Shown piece after piece: positions 30,249 through 39,355 of a stretch of DNA of 64,000 bases (positions within the stretch are counted from its first letter, which is position 1; every line of letters starts with the position of its first letter). The notes under the pieces are model-generated. The model was not told where the DNA came from, did no database searches, and worked only from the letters and a program-made list of their open reading frames with translations. This DNA is from Streptococcus phocae (lineage in GTDB: Bacteria; Bacillota; Bacilli; Lactobacillales; Streptococcaceae). Both the position numbers and the translations under genes were made by a program. The stretch is from the NCBI RefSeq assembly GCF_001302265.1, contig NZ_LHQM01000030.1, forward strand, positions 22,928 through 86,927, read 5' to 3'.

Positions 30249-31999
30249 AACGATTATTGTTATATGTTCACTATCATAAATATAATAAGATTAGCAGCCA
30301 TGTATTTTATCAATTGGAGAAAATGAGACCGTTATTTTCTGAAATTGTATTTATTTCTAATAGCCTATTAGAAGAGGAAGCTATTGAACAACTAAAAAAA
30401 CAGCAGCTATTTGATTCTTTTATTCAAAGAGAAAACAAAGGGTATGATTTTGCTGCTTGGCATGATGGAATGAATGTTATCGGTTTTGACCGTTTAGATC
30501 AATTTGATTCCGTGACCTGCATGAATGACACCTGTTTTGGGCCACTATGGGATATGGAGCCCTACTTTGAAAAATACGAGTCGGACATATCTGTAGATTT
30601 TTGGGGAATGACAAATCATACCAAAGTAGACACGCATCATGTTCATATAGAAGAACACCTACAATCTTACTTCATGTCGTTCAAGCGCTCCCTCGTAGCT
30701 TCAGAAGTTTTTCAAGCTTTTTGGACTAACATAGAGGCTTATGATAATGTTCAATATGTTATTGATAATTATGAGACGCAATACACGAAACGCTTCTTAG
30801 ATGCAGGATTTCATTATCAATCCGTTTTAAATACAGTTCCTATTGCAGACGATTATTTTCATTCTAATTTTACAATTCATTATCCACATGTCATACTGGC
30901 AAATAAGGTTCCTTTTGTTAAAGTTAAGACCTTCGACTTAACGCAACACTTATCTCCGTATCTGTTAATAGCAATAGAAGAAGAAACAGATTATCCAGTG
31001 CAACATATCTTGGATCATATGTCAGATATTAGCGTGCCAACACCTGCTTATTTATTGGGACGAAAAGTTTTAACAACGGGGACACCTCCTTACTCTAATA
31101 CGAAGAAGATAGCTGTTCACCTGCATACTTTTTATGTTGATTTATTAGAAGAATTTCTGATTCAATTTAAACATTTCAATTTTGATTATGATTTGTTTTT
31201 GACAACAGATACCGAAGAAAAAAGAGAACACATTCAAGTAATTCTTGATAAGCTAGCTCAGCCTGCTCGAATTTTCTTAACTGGTAATAAAGGACGAGAC
31301 ATTATTCCGATGCTGAAGTTGAAAGAAGAATTGGCAAACTATGATTACATTGGCCATTTCCACACGAAAAAATCACCGGAATACCCTCATTGGGTAGGTG
31401 ACTCATGGCGTCGCGAATTGTATCAAATGTTAATAAAACCAGCTAACAACATTCTTGCTAGTTTAGAGCAAAGAGATAATCTCGGACTTGTTATTGCGGA
31501 TATTCCTTCTTTCTTTCGCTATACAAAAATTGTAGACCCGACTAATGAGAATAAGTTTGCTGAAGATATGAATGCTTTATGGGAGCAAATGGGATTATCG
31601 AGAGCATTAGATTTTAATCAATTAGATACTTTTATTATGAGCTATGGTACCTTTATTTGGTTCAAAAAAGCAGCATTACAACCTTTATTTGATCTAGTAC
31701 TTGAAGATTTAGACATCCCCGAAGAACCAATAGGTCAACATACGGTGCTTCATTCAATTGAAAGAATTCTTGTTTACCTAGCGTGGGCTAATGATTATGA
31801 TTATGCTATTTCTCGTAATCCTCTTTATATCAGCCCTTATGTTGATAACAAAGTTCTCAATTTAAGACCGGATCTTGTTCAGAACACATATATTAATTTT
31901 GATCAAATTGGAGGTATAAAAGGTGCCTTGAAATATATTTACCGTGGTCCGGGAAGTGCGATAAAATATATAATTAGAAGAATATTAAAAAATAAATAA
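30245..31999 (+). CDS. gacG: Rhamnan synthesis protein F-type rhamnosyltransferase (GacG/RgpF)
   Basis: A 584-aa protein with the RgpF domain seen twice in weak form. The N-terminal half has ENKGYDFAAWHDGM and CMNDTCFGPL; the C-terminal half has NKGRDIIPMLKL, GHFHTKKSPEYPHW and DSWRRELYQML. The family is thought to polymerise the alternating alpha-1,2/alpha-1,3 rhamnan. It ends in a basic segment (IIRRILKNK) suited to membrane contact. Coupled to gacF by a 4-base overlap. Confidence 0.93.
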   Translation: MKRLLLYVHYHKYNKISSHVFYQLEKMRPLFSEIVFISNSLLEEEAIEQLKKQQLFDSFIQRENKGYDFAAWHDGMNVIGFDRLDQFDSVTCMNDTCFGPLWDMEPYFEKYESDISVDFWGMTNHTKVDTHHVHIEEHLQSYFMSFKRSLVASEVFQAFWTNIEAYDNVQYVIDNYETQYTKRFLDAGFHYQSVLNTVPIADDYFHSNFTIHYPHVILANKVPFVKVKTFDLTQHLSPYLLIAIEEETDYPVQHILDHMSDISVPTPAYLLGRKVLTTGTPPYSNTKKIAVHLHTFYVDLLEEFLIQFKHFNFDYDLFLTTDTEEKREHIQVILDKLAQPARIFLTGNKGRDIIPMLKLKEELANYDYIGHFHTKKSPEYPHWVGDSWRRELYQMLIKPANNILASLEQRDNLGLVIADIPSFFRYTKIVDPTNENKFAEDMNALWEQMGLSRALDFNQLDTFIMSYGTFIWFKKAALQPLFDLVLEDLDIPEEPIGQHTVLHSIERILVYLAWANDYDYAISRNPLYISPYVDNKVLNLRPDLVQNTYINFDQIGGIKGALKYIYRGPGSAIKYIIRRILKNK

Positions 32000-32017
32000 T
32001 TAAAAAATATTGAAAAA

Positions 32018-34483
32018 ATGATAATTACTAGAATAAAAAACGCTAATTGGCCCAAGTGCTTACAACCTATTTTAGCAGTAATTTTATTTGCTTATATTAA
32101 TTTTTATTTACTCATTGTTCCTATTTTGAAACAATCTATTGCCAATCATAATGTAGTAGGCATTCAAACACTTTTTAATTTTTCAGGAATAACTTTTGGT
32201 TTAGCTTTGACGAGTATCACAGTGATATTAACTCAATTTATAAATGTCTCGTTTCTTAAAAAGTTAGGCTTAGGATACCTCACCTATTTATTAGTATCTT
32301 ATTTTATACTTGTAACGAGGTATCTAAACGATGATAAATTTAAAGTTTGGGATTTTTCTAAGCTATCAGTGACAACAAATAGTTTTTTACTTCCGTTAGT
32401 AGGTATGTTAGTAGCAACTATAATCTTGAAAATATTTCTCCAACGAAGTTCATTGGATTTGATATTATCTAAGTATATGGCAGTATTTGAATCATCCGAC
32501 TCAATTCTGTTTGGGATGATTTCTTCGTTCATTATTAATGATAAGCATCTTGTTACGATTTTTCGAGACGATATTTTGTCATCATTTTTGGAAAAAGCAG
32601 ACTATACTGCCTTCATACGGTTTTCTGTAATCAATCTTTTGCTTTGCTTAATAACATTTCATGTTATTTGCTACTATTTATATAAGGCGTATGAGTCAAT
32701 AACTAACAACAAACCCAGCATCCACCTTGCCTTTGCCAGTAGTTTATTACTAGCTTTAGTATTTAACTACTGTTTCCAATATGGCTTAAAAAAAGATGCC
32801 ATGTTGTTAGAGAGATATATTTTTCCTGGAGCAACCGCTTATCAGATTGCTTTCTTGTTTTTCTTGTTTTTTGTTATTTATCTACTCATCAATCGCTATG
32901 TGCTATCGACGGTGCTTAGCTTAAGTTTAGGAATATTATTATCAATAGCAAATGCAACAAAAGTCAGAATGCGTAATGAACCTTTATTGATGACAGACTT
33001 TGTTTGGCTAAAGGACTTGTCTTTTTTGAGCAGTTTTGATACTAATTTGTTTATTAAAATAACTGGGATAAGTTTAGGCATTGTTGTCTTGTATTTTATT
33101 GTCAGAAAGTACATTTTTCCAGGAAAAATTTTAAATGATTACAAAGTTAGATTGTTTTATTTGTTTTTTATAATGTTTTTTGGACTTGGAACGCTGATAA
33201 CTTTTAGACATAAAGAAGACAATAAGGTTATTAATGGCATACCAGTTTTGTCGAAAGTGAGTAACTGGAACGATATCGATTGGATGGGCTTTTTAGTTAA
33301 TGCCAGATATAAATCTCTTGCCTATATTTGGACCAAACAATTAACAGGTTCTATTATGGAAGTCCCTAGTGGATATAGCAAGGCTTCAGTTAAGCGGATT
33401 GCGAAACTTTACAAAGAAGAGGCTACTCAAATCAATCAAACTAGATTTAAGCATTTGAATGACCAAACTGTTATTTTTGTACTCAGTGAGAGTTTTGCAA
33501 ATCCAGAACGTATTGCTGGTGTTTCACTTTCAAAAAACATCATTCCAAATATTTCTGAAGTTATGAAAACAAACACTAGTGGTACAATGGTGTCTGATTT
33601 TTATGGTGGAGGTACTGCCAATGTTGAAATTCAAACATTGACAGGATTACCTTATTCAAACTTTTCTCCTAGCGTAGCAGTCGTTAATACCGAAGTTATT
33701 CCTAGCATGCCTTACGTGCCATCGATAAGTGACACTTTTAAAAATAATGATAAGTATGCTGTTCACTTACACAATGCAACAAATTATGCAAGGAATGTTG
33801 TTTATAATGATTTAGGATTTAATACTTTTGTTGCACTAGATGGTACAAAAGATAAACCAACTCAGCTTGAATTTTTAAGTGCAGGAGCCACAGATAAATC
33901 AAGCTACCATGCTGTTCTTAGTCATTTAGATAAGAATAAAAACCAGTTTTTTTCTGTTATCACGATGCAAAATCACATTCCTTGGACTAAGGAAGAACCC
34001 GCAGATATTAGCGGGACAGGAAAAGGCTTCACAGAGGAAGAAAACACAACGTTATCAAATTATTCACGATTATTAAATGTGACGGATCAAATGACGCAAG
34101 ATTTTTTGAATGAACTGTCTAGCTATGAAAAAAATGTGACAGTTGTTTTCTATGGCGATCATTTACCTGGATTTTATCCTAACTCAGCTTTTTCTTCAAA
34201 TCCAGGTAGTCAATATGAGACGGATTATTTTATCTGGAGCAATTATGAGACGGAAAAGTTGGATTATCCAAAAGTCCATTCAAGTGATTTTCCAGCACTT
34301 ATTTTGAAACACACAAATGCAAAGGTCTCTCCTTATGGTGCTTTATTAACGAAACTGTTAGATAATAGAGACCAAAAAGCTGTTTTCAAGAAACTTAACG
34401 AAGACCTAAAAATACTGCAGTACGATTTGACGTTAGGACATCACTATATTTTAGATGATAAAGAATTTTTTAAAGTGAAATAG
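32018..34483 (+). CDS. gacH: Polysaccharide glycerol-phosphate transferase (GacH-like)
   Basis: An 821-aa membrane protein: about 12 hydrophobic segments over residues 1-390, then an extracellular LtaS/sulfatase-fold domain. The predicted catalytic Thr533 is in GGGTANVEIQTLTG; metal-site motifs include FVLSESFANPE and VVFYGDHLPGF. GacH of S. pyogenes transfers sn-glycerol-1-phosphate onto GlcNAc side chains; here the acceptor would be the local side chain, probably GalNAc (inference). Ribosome site weak (ATTGAAAAA). Confidence 0.92.
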   Translation: MIITRIKNANWPKCLQPILAVILFAYINFYLLIVPILKQSIANHNVVGIQTLFNFSGITFGLALTSITVILTQFINVSFLKKLGLGYLTYLLVSYFILVTRYLNDDKFKVWDFSKLSVTTNSFLLPLVGMLVATIILKIFLQRSSLDLILSKYMAVFESSDSILFGMISSFIINDKHLVTIFRDDILSSFLEKADYTAFIRFSVINLLLCLITFHVICYYLYKAYESITNNKPSIHLAFASSLLLALVFNYCFQYGLKKDAMLLERYIFPGATAYQIAFLFFLFFVIYLLINRYVLSTVLSLSLGILLSIANATKVRMRNEPLLMTDFVWLKDLSFLSSFDTNLFIKITGISLGIVVLYFIVRKYIFPGKILNDYKVRLFYLFFIMFFGLGTLITFRHKEDNKVINGIPVLSKVSNWNDIDWMGFLVNARYKSLAYIWTKQLTGSIMEVPSGYSKASVKRIAKLYKEEATQINQTRFKHLNDQTVIFVLSESFANPERIAGVSLSKNIIPNISEVMKTNTSGTMVSDFYGGGTANVEIQTLTGLPYSNFSPSVAVVNTEVIPSMPYVPSISDTFKNNDKYAVHLHNATNYARNVVYNDLGFNTFVALDGTKDKPTQLEFLSAGATDKSSYHAVLSHLDKNKNQFFSVITMQNHIPWTKEEPADISGTGKGFTEEENTTLSNYSRLLNVTDQMTQDFLNELSSYEKNVTVVFYGDHLPGFYPNSAFSSNPGSQYETDYFIWSNYETEKLDYPKVHSSDFPALILKHTNAKVSPYGALLTKLLDNRDQKAVFKKLNEDLKILQYDLTLGHHYILDDKEFFKVK

Positions 34484-34518
34484 TGATACGCTTTTTATCA
34501 AGAATTAAGGAGGTTATT

Positions 34519-35535
34519 ATGGCAAACATTTTAGTGACAGGTGGAGCAGGTTTTATAGGTTCTCATACATGCATAGAATTATTAAAGGCTGACCATACTG
34601 TAGTTATCGTCGATAACCTTTCTAATAGTAAAAAGGCAAGTATTGATACGGTTGAACGATTAACAGCAAAAAAAGTCACCTTTTATAACGAAGATATTTG
34701 CAATGAACAGGCATTAGAAAACATTTTTTCAAAGGAACAGATTGATAGTGTTATTCATTTTGCAGGTTTAAAGTCTGTTGGGGAATCATCTGAAAAACCA
34801 TTGTCTTACTACGAGAACAATGTCGTAGGCACATTAACCTTATTAAAGGTGATGACAAAGTATAATTGTCGGAATCTTATTTTTAGCTCATCAGCAACTG
34901 TCTATGGAAATCCCGAGAAAGTACCAATCAAAGAAGAGTTTCCATTATCCGTGACAAATCCATATGGCAGAACGAAGCTAATATTAGAAGATATTTTGAA
35001 AGATATTTTCACAGCTGATCATAGCTGGAAAATTATAGTTCTTCGATACTTCAATCCTATTGGAGCACATGAATCTGGAGACTTAGGTGAGGATCCCTTC
35101 GGAATTCCTAATAATTTACTTCCTTATGTGACGCAAGTGGCTATTGGAAAACTTGCTTATGTTAATGTTTTTGGTAGTGATTATCCAACAAAAGACGGAA
35201 CAGGTGTACGTGACTATATTCATGTGGTTGACTTGGCAAGAGGCCATGTTGCGGCTTTGTCTCAAATGATAAAACCAGGAATTTTTCGTGTCTATAATTT
35301 AGGAACTGGAAAGGGGTATTCTGTTTTGGACATTATTAAAACGATGTCTGACGTTATTGGAAAGGATATCCCATATAAAATTAGCAAACGTAGACCAGGC
35401 GATATTGCGATTTGTTACGCGGACCCTAGTAAAGCTAACTTAGAACTAGGATGGCAAGCTCGATATGATATTAAGCAAATGTGTCAGGATGCCTGGAGAT
35501 GGCAAAAAAAACATCCCAATGGTTTTGATGTTTGA
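34519..35535 (+). CDS. galE: UDP-hexose 4-epimerase, probably UDP-GlcNAc/GalNAc active
   Basis: A 338-aa extended SDR with GGAGFIG (8-14), SSSATVYG (123-130) and YxxxK (Tyr149, Lys153). The position matching E. coli GalE Tyr299 is Cys299 here (GDIAICYAD), as in human GALE Cys307, which admits N-acetylated sugars; many Gram-positive GalEs share this. It is absent from the group A locus. In this setting it most likely makes UDP-GalNAc for the side chain. The ATG at 34519 has AAGGAGGT; the earlier start at 34483 is rejected. Confidence 0.92.
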   Translation: MANILVTGGAGFIGSHTCIELLKADHTVVIVDNLSNSKKASIDTVERLTAKKVTFYNEDICNEQALENIFSKEQIDSVIHFAGLKSVGESSEKPLSYYENNVVGTLTLLKVMTKYNCRNLIFSSSATVYGNPEKVPIKEEFPLSVTNPYGRTKLILEDILKDIFTADHSWKIIVLRYFNPIGAHESGDLGEDPFGIPNNLLPYVTQVAIGKLAYVNVFGSDYPTKDGTGVRDYIHVVDLARGHVAALSQMIKPGIFRVYNLGTGKGYSVLDIIKTMSDVIGKDIPYKISKRRPGDIAICYADPSKANLELGWQARYDIKQMCQDAWRWQKKHPNGFDV

Positions 35536-35548
35536 TATTTAGATAAAG

Positions 35549-36256
35549 ATGATTATGGAAATGAAAAAAAATAAACTTTTAGTAATAATACCCGCATATA
35601 ATGAGGAGGAATCCATTGAATCGGTAGTGGATAATCTCATTCGTCATTATCCTTTTTATGATTATATTATTATCAATGATGGCTCTAAGGACAGAACGTC
35701 AGAGATTTGTCATAAGCGTTCTTTTAATATTATTGATTTACCAGTAAATCTGGGCCTTTCAGGTGCTGTTCAAACAGGTTTCAAATATGCCTTAAAGCAA
35801 AATTATGATATGGTAATTCAATTTGATGGAGATGGTCAGCATCTTCCTGAATATATTGAACGGCTAATTCAATTAATTGACAATGGGGCTGACTGTGCGA
35901 TTGGTTCACGATTTATTAGTAGCGCAAAACATCACTCGCTTAGAATGTTGGGTAATACATTGATTAGCTACGCCATCAAGTTAACAACAGGTAAAGTTAT
36001 CTCGGATCCAACTTCTGGTATGAGAATGTTTAATAACGTATTAATAAAGGCATTTGCAGAGGATATCAACTATACACCCGAACCAGACACGATATCTTAT
36101 TTGATACGCCAAGGATTTGACGTAAAAGAAGTCCAAGTTGCTATGCAAGAAAGGCAAGCTGGTCAATCTTATTTGACTTTGAGTCGCTCTATTAAATATA
36201 TGATTCATATGTTTACTTCAATCTTATTAATTCAAAACTTTAGGAAGAAGAAATAA
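35549..36256 (+). CDS. gacI: Undecaprenyl-phosphate glycosyltransferase, GT2 (GacI-like)
   Basis: A 235-aa DPM1-like GT2 enzyme: LVIIPAYNEEESI (11-23), INDGSKDRT (42-50), the FDGDGQ metal site (Asp93, Asp95) and GSRF. GacI of S. pyogenes makes undecaprenyl-P-GlcNAc; next to galE, this one is likely to use UDP-GalNAc or both (inference). It has no obvious membrane span, so it probably depends on the DUF2304 partner that follows. Three near ATGs (35549, 35555, 35561) are possible, none with a strong site. One-base overlap with the next gene. Confidence 0.87.
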   Translation: MIMEMKKNKLLVIIPAYNEEESIESVVDNLIRHYPFYDYIIINDGSKDRTSEICHKRSFNIIDLPVNLGLSGAVQTGFKYALKQNYDMVIQFDGDGQHLPEYIERLIQLIDNGADCAIGSRFISSAKHHSLRMLGNTLISYAIKLTTGKVISDPTSGMRMFNNVLIKAFAEDINYTPEPDTISYLIRQGFDVKEVQVAMQERQAGQSYLTLSRSIKYMIHMFTSILLIQNFRKKK

Positions 36257-36594
36257 TGGTTTTTAGCTTACAAGTAATTTTTATCGTCACAGCAATTATC
36301 ACAGCAACACTCATTTTAGGTAATATCCGAAAATCAAATATTCACATTGAAGATAGTTTTTTCTGGTTATTATTTTCTGGTATTTTGTTATTCTTTGCTA
36401 TCTTTCCGAAGGTTATCATATTTTTTGCAAAAATTATTGGGTTTGAGTCGCCGGCAAATTTTGTTTTTTTAGCTATTATTTTTTTGTTAATTATTCAACA
36501 GTATCGATTAACAAATGCTTTAGCCAAGACTGAGATTAAGTTAAAAAATTTAATTCAGTATATTGCTCTAAAGGAAAAAGAAAATGATAAGTAA
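36256..36594 (+). CDS. gacJ: DUF2304 small membrane protein (GacJ-like)
   Basis: A 112-aa protein with three hydrophobic segments (about 4-21, 33-52 and 63-80) and a charged, coiled C-terminal tail (LAKTEIKLKNLIQYIALKEK). In S. pyogenes GacJ binds GacI and raises its activity. The same role is expected here, holding the soluble glycosyltransferase at the membrane. It overlaps both neighbours. Confidence 0.88.
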   Translation: MVFSLQVIFIVTAIITATLILGNIRKSNIHIEDSFFWLLFSGILLFFAIFPKVIIFFAKIIGFESPANFVFLAIIFLLIIQQYRLTNALAKTEIKLKNLIQYIALKEKENDK

Positions 36595-37843
36595 GGATTC
36601 TGACATAACGAAACTCTCTGAGAGAAAAAACTTTATCTGGAATTTATTTGGGAGCCTATCAACAGCTATCATTTCAGTGATATTTTTACTGGTTGTCTCA
36701 CGTTTAGCGACAACGTCTCAGACAGATACTTTTAGTTTTGCTTATGCTTTAGGCAGTTTATTGGTTATTATTGGTTTGTTTCAGGTCAGAAATTACCAAG
36801 CTACCGATATTCAAAGAACATTTGAATTTACAACTTATTTTTTTGCACGCTTGGTAACAATTGGCATCATGATAGGGATAACAATCATATACCTTATGAT
36901 GAAAGATTACACATCAGAAAAATCGGCACTTATTTTTTTAATGATTTTATACCGTTCAACAGATGCCTTTTCTGATGTTTATCAAGGAATTTTTCAACAA
37001 CATGAACGATTAGATTTAGCAGGAAAATCTCTATTCTTCAGGAATATGTGGATTATAGTGGCATTCATTTTAGGGCTATTTTGGCAAAGAAACATCATTG
37101 ATGCAATGGTCTGGGTTTTGATTATCTCGACAATCTCTATTTTGTATCTAGATATTTTAAAAGCTAGACAGTTTGAAAATATTGGAACTTACAAAATCAA
37201 TTGGAAATTGATATTCAAATTATTAAGAGAATGTTTTCCGTTGTTTATTAATGGCTTTTTACTGCTTTATATTTATAATTATCCCAAATATGTTATTGAT
37301 AATTTTTTAGAAGCAGGTATTTTGAAACCTGGAGTCCAAAAAGATTTTAACATCATTTTTATGCCTACTTTTGTCATGAATCTATTGATGTTGTTTTTTA
37401 GGCCATTGATCACTAAGATGGCAATCTTTTTTTCCGAAAAAAAAATACATTTTTTTTATAAAATTCAGGTACAGTTGTTTAGTTGGTTGCTGGCTATTGG
37501 ATGTTTGGTATTAGGAGGCTCTTTTGTAGCAGGTATTCCTTTTCTCAATATGTTATATGGTGTCCACTTAAATGATTTAAAGCTAGCATTTATGCTATTG
37601 ATGGTAAGTGGTCTTCTCAGTAGTTATGCAATAGCAATAGATAATATTCTTACAGTTATTAGAAAACAAAAACTTCTCATTGTTTCTTATTTGTTGTCAT
37701 TTTTAGTCACAATAATCTTCTCACCTTATTTAGTGAAGACTTACAGTATATTAGGAGCTTCAATTGCCTTTTTCTGTGCAATGTTCATTTGGCTTTTGAG
37801 CTCACTTTGCATTTATCTCTATATAAAAAGAAAGACGTGGTAG
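36584..37843 (+). CDS. gacK: Wzx-type lipid-sugar flippase (GacK-like)
   Basis: A 419-aa polytopic protein with about 12 hydrophobic segments and the MATE/Wzx-like repeat pattern (KNFIWNLFGSLSTAIISVIF at the start). By position it should move undecaprenyl-P-linked side-chain sugar to the outer face. No catalytic motifs are visible. The start overlaps gacJ by 11 bases and the stop is 1 base before the next gene. The function follows context more than sequence. Confidence 0.8.
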   Translation: MISKDSDITKLSERKNFIWNLFGSLSTAIISVIFLLVVSRLATTSQTDTFSFAYALGSLLVIIGLFQVRNYQATDIQRTFEFTTYFFARLVTIGIMIGITIIYLMMKDYTSEKSALIFLMILYRSTDAFSDVYQGIFQQHERLDLAGKSLFFRNMWIIVAFILGLFWQRNIIDAMVWVLIISTISILYLDILKARQFENIGTYKINWKLIFKLLRECFPLFINGFLLLYIYNYPKYVIDNFLEAGILKPGVQKDFNIIFMPTFVMNLLMLFFRPLITKMAIFFSEKKIHFFYKIQVQLFSWLLAIGCLVLGGSFVAGIPFLNMLYGVHLNDLKLAFMLLMVSGLLSSYAIAIDNILTVIRKQKLLIVSYLLSFLVTIIFSPYLVKTYSILGASIAFFCAMFIWLLSSLCIYLYIKRKTW

Positions 37844-37844
37844 A

Positions 37845-39344
37845 ATGACTTTTCTTCATCAAGTTAGTAACACTTTTAAGGCAAATAGAGGATCCTATGT
37901 TCTTTATTTGTTTAGTTATCTGTTAATATTACTTATTTATGCAGACTTAACTCGTTTACCCATAACAATCCTTAGTTTGTTGCTGTTATTAGGATTTTTG
38001 TTAATTAGTTTTAAACCTAAAGGATTAGGAAAAGCGACTGCTTTAATTATTATAACACTTGGCGGAGCATCAGCTCTTTTAAGTCCAGTCTACGATGTTC
38101 CTGATGAGTCGGCGCATTTTCAGCGGAGTTTATTTTTGTCGGAAGGGGATGTTAATCTATCAAATAACCCCAGTCAACTGTTGCAATCAAGTGATTTCCA
38201 AGAGTTTGATAAAAACCTTGGGAAACCATTACCGCTTACTAATTTAGATAAAATAAAACATAGTCATAAGGAAATTCCAAATCCACGATTAACCATTACT
38301 AATTCTTATTACATTTTAGGCTATATTCCACAAGCCATAGGATTAACAATAGGAAATGCTCTAAATATTAATTTAAAAACTAGCTTTATTCTAGGTCGCT
38401 TACTTAATGTTATTTGCTACGCGTTAATTGTTTTTTTAGCCATCAAGATAGCTGGAGCTTTGGGGCAAATCATAGCTGTTTCAGCGTTATTGCCGATGAA
38501 TATTTATTTAGCAGGATCATTTAGTCAAGACCCTGTAGGAATTGGGATTATGCTTTTAATTGCAGCACTGTTTTGCCATATTTATTTAAGTGAAAAGGCA
38601 ATTGGGTTCAAACCATTTTTGGCATTTATTTTACTGTGTGCCTCTTTGATTACAATTAAGCTTCCTTTTATGTTATTAACCTTTCTAATTGTTTTTATTC
38701 CGAATAAAAAATTTGATTTTGGAAGGTATCCTGTTTGGTTAGTGAAATTCGTTGCTATTGTACTGGTGTGTTTAGGGACTATTTTTTGGGGTCAATTGTA
38801 TTCAGAAGTTGTTAATGTTAACTATATGCAGCTAGACACCTTGTCTAATGTAGATGCCGTTCGTCAAATAAAATCTGTTATTAATAAGCCCTTGACTTAT
38901 TTCCCTGTAATAATGAGAGAGATAGTGATGAGGATTATTTATCCAGCTAACATTAACTTATTTGGTCGATTAACTTATGGTCCCACTTTCTTAATTGCCT
39001 ATCAAATATTATTTTTAGGACTGGTTGTTTTGAACAACGCTCATAAAATAACCATGAATATCATGTCAAGATTTGCTTTAGCACTTGTCATACTGGGCCT
39101 CTTTACAGGAGCTGTGTTAGCAATGTACCTTACTTGGACGCCAGTTGGAAGCAGGGTAGTTGAAGGTATGCAGGATAGGTATAGTTTAGGTGTTGTCGTT
39201 TTCATGCTGATACTCATGGTATCTAATAATAAATTATTTAAGCAGTGCCAAGATATGTTATCAGATCGCATTATTCTTAACCTATCAATTTGTTGGATTT
39301 ACACGATGCTTCTTAGTACTTTAGCTCATTATTACACATTTTAA
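37845..39344 (+). CDS. DUF2142 GT-C membrane glycosyltransferase (GacL-like position)
   Basis: A 499-aa protein with 11-13 hydrophobic segments. The first extracellular loop carries PVYDVPDESAHF (81-92) with acidic residues Asp87-Glu88 and His91, the DUF2142/GT-C signature for enzymes that use polyprenyl-phosphate sugars. It probably transfers the side-chain sugar from undecaprenyl phosphate to the exported rhamnan, the role of GacL in S. pyogenes. The sugar and linkage are not shown by sequence. The RBS is not distinct, since the gene begins 1 base after the preceding stop. Confidence 0.78.
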   Translation: MTFLHQVSNTFKANRGSYVLYLFSYLLILLIYADLTRLPITILSLLLLLGFLLISFKPKGLGKATALIIITLGGASALLSPVYDVPDESAHFQRSLFLSEGDVNLSNNPSQLLQSSDFQEFDKNLGKPLPLTNLDKIKHSHKEIPNPRLTITNSYYILGYIPQAIGLTIGNALNINLKTSFILGRLLNVICYALIVFLAIKIAGALGQIIAVSALLPMNIYLAGSFSQDPVGIGIMLLIAALFCHIYLSEKAIGFKPFLAFILLCASLITIKLPFMLLTFLIVFIPNKKFDFGRYPVWLVKFVAIVLVCLGTIFWGQLYSEVVNVNYMQLDTLSNVDAVRQIKSVINKPLTYFPVIMREIVMRIIYPANINLFGRLTYGPTFLIAYQILFLGLVVLNNAHKITMNIMSRFALALVILGLFTGAVLAMYLTWTPVGSRVVEGMQDRYSLGVVVFMLILMVSNNKLFKQCQDMLSDRIILNLSICWIYTMLLSTLAHYYTF

Positions 39345-39355
39345 ACGAGGATATT

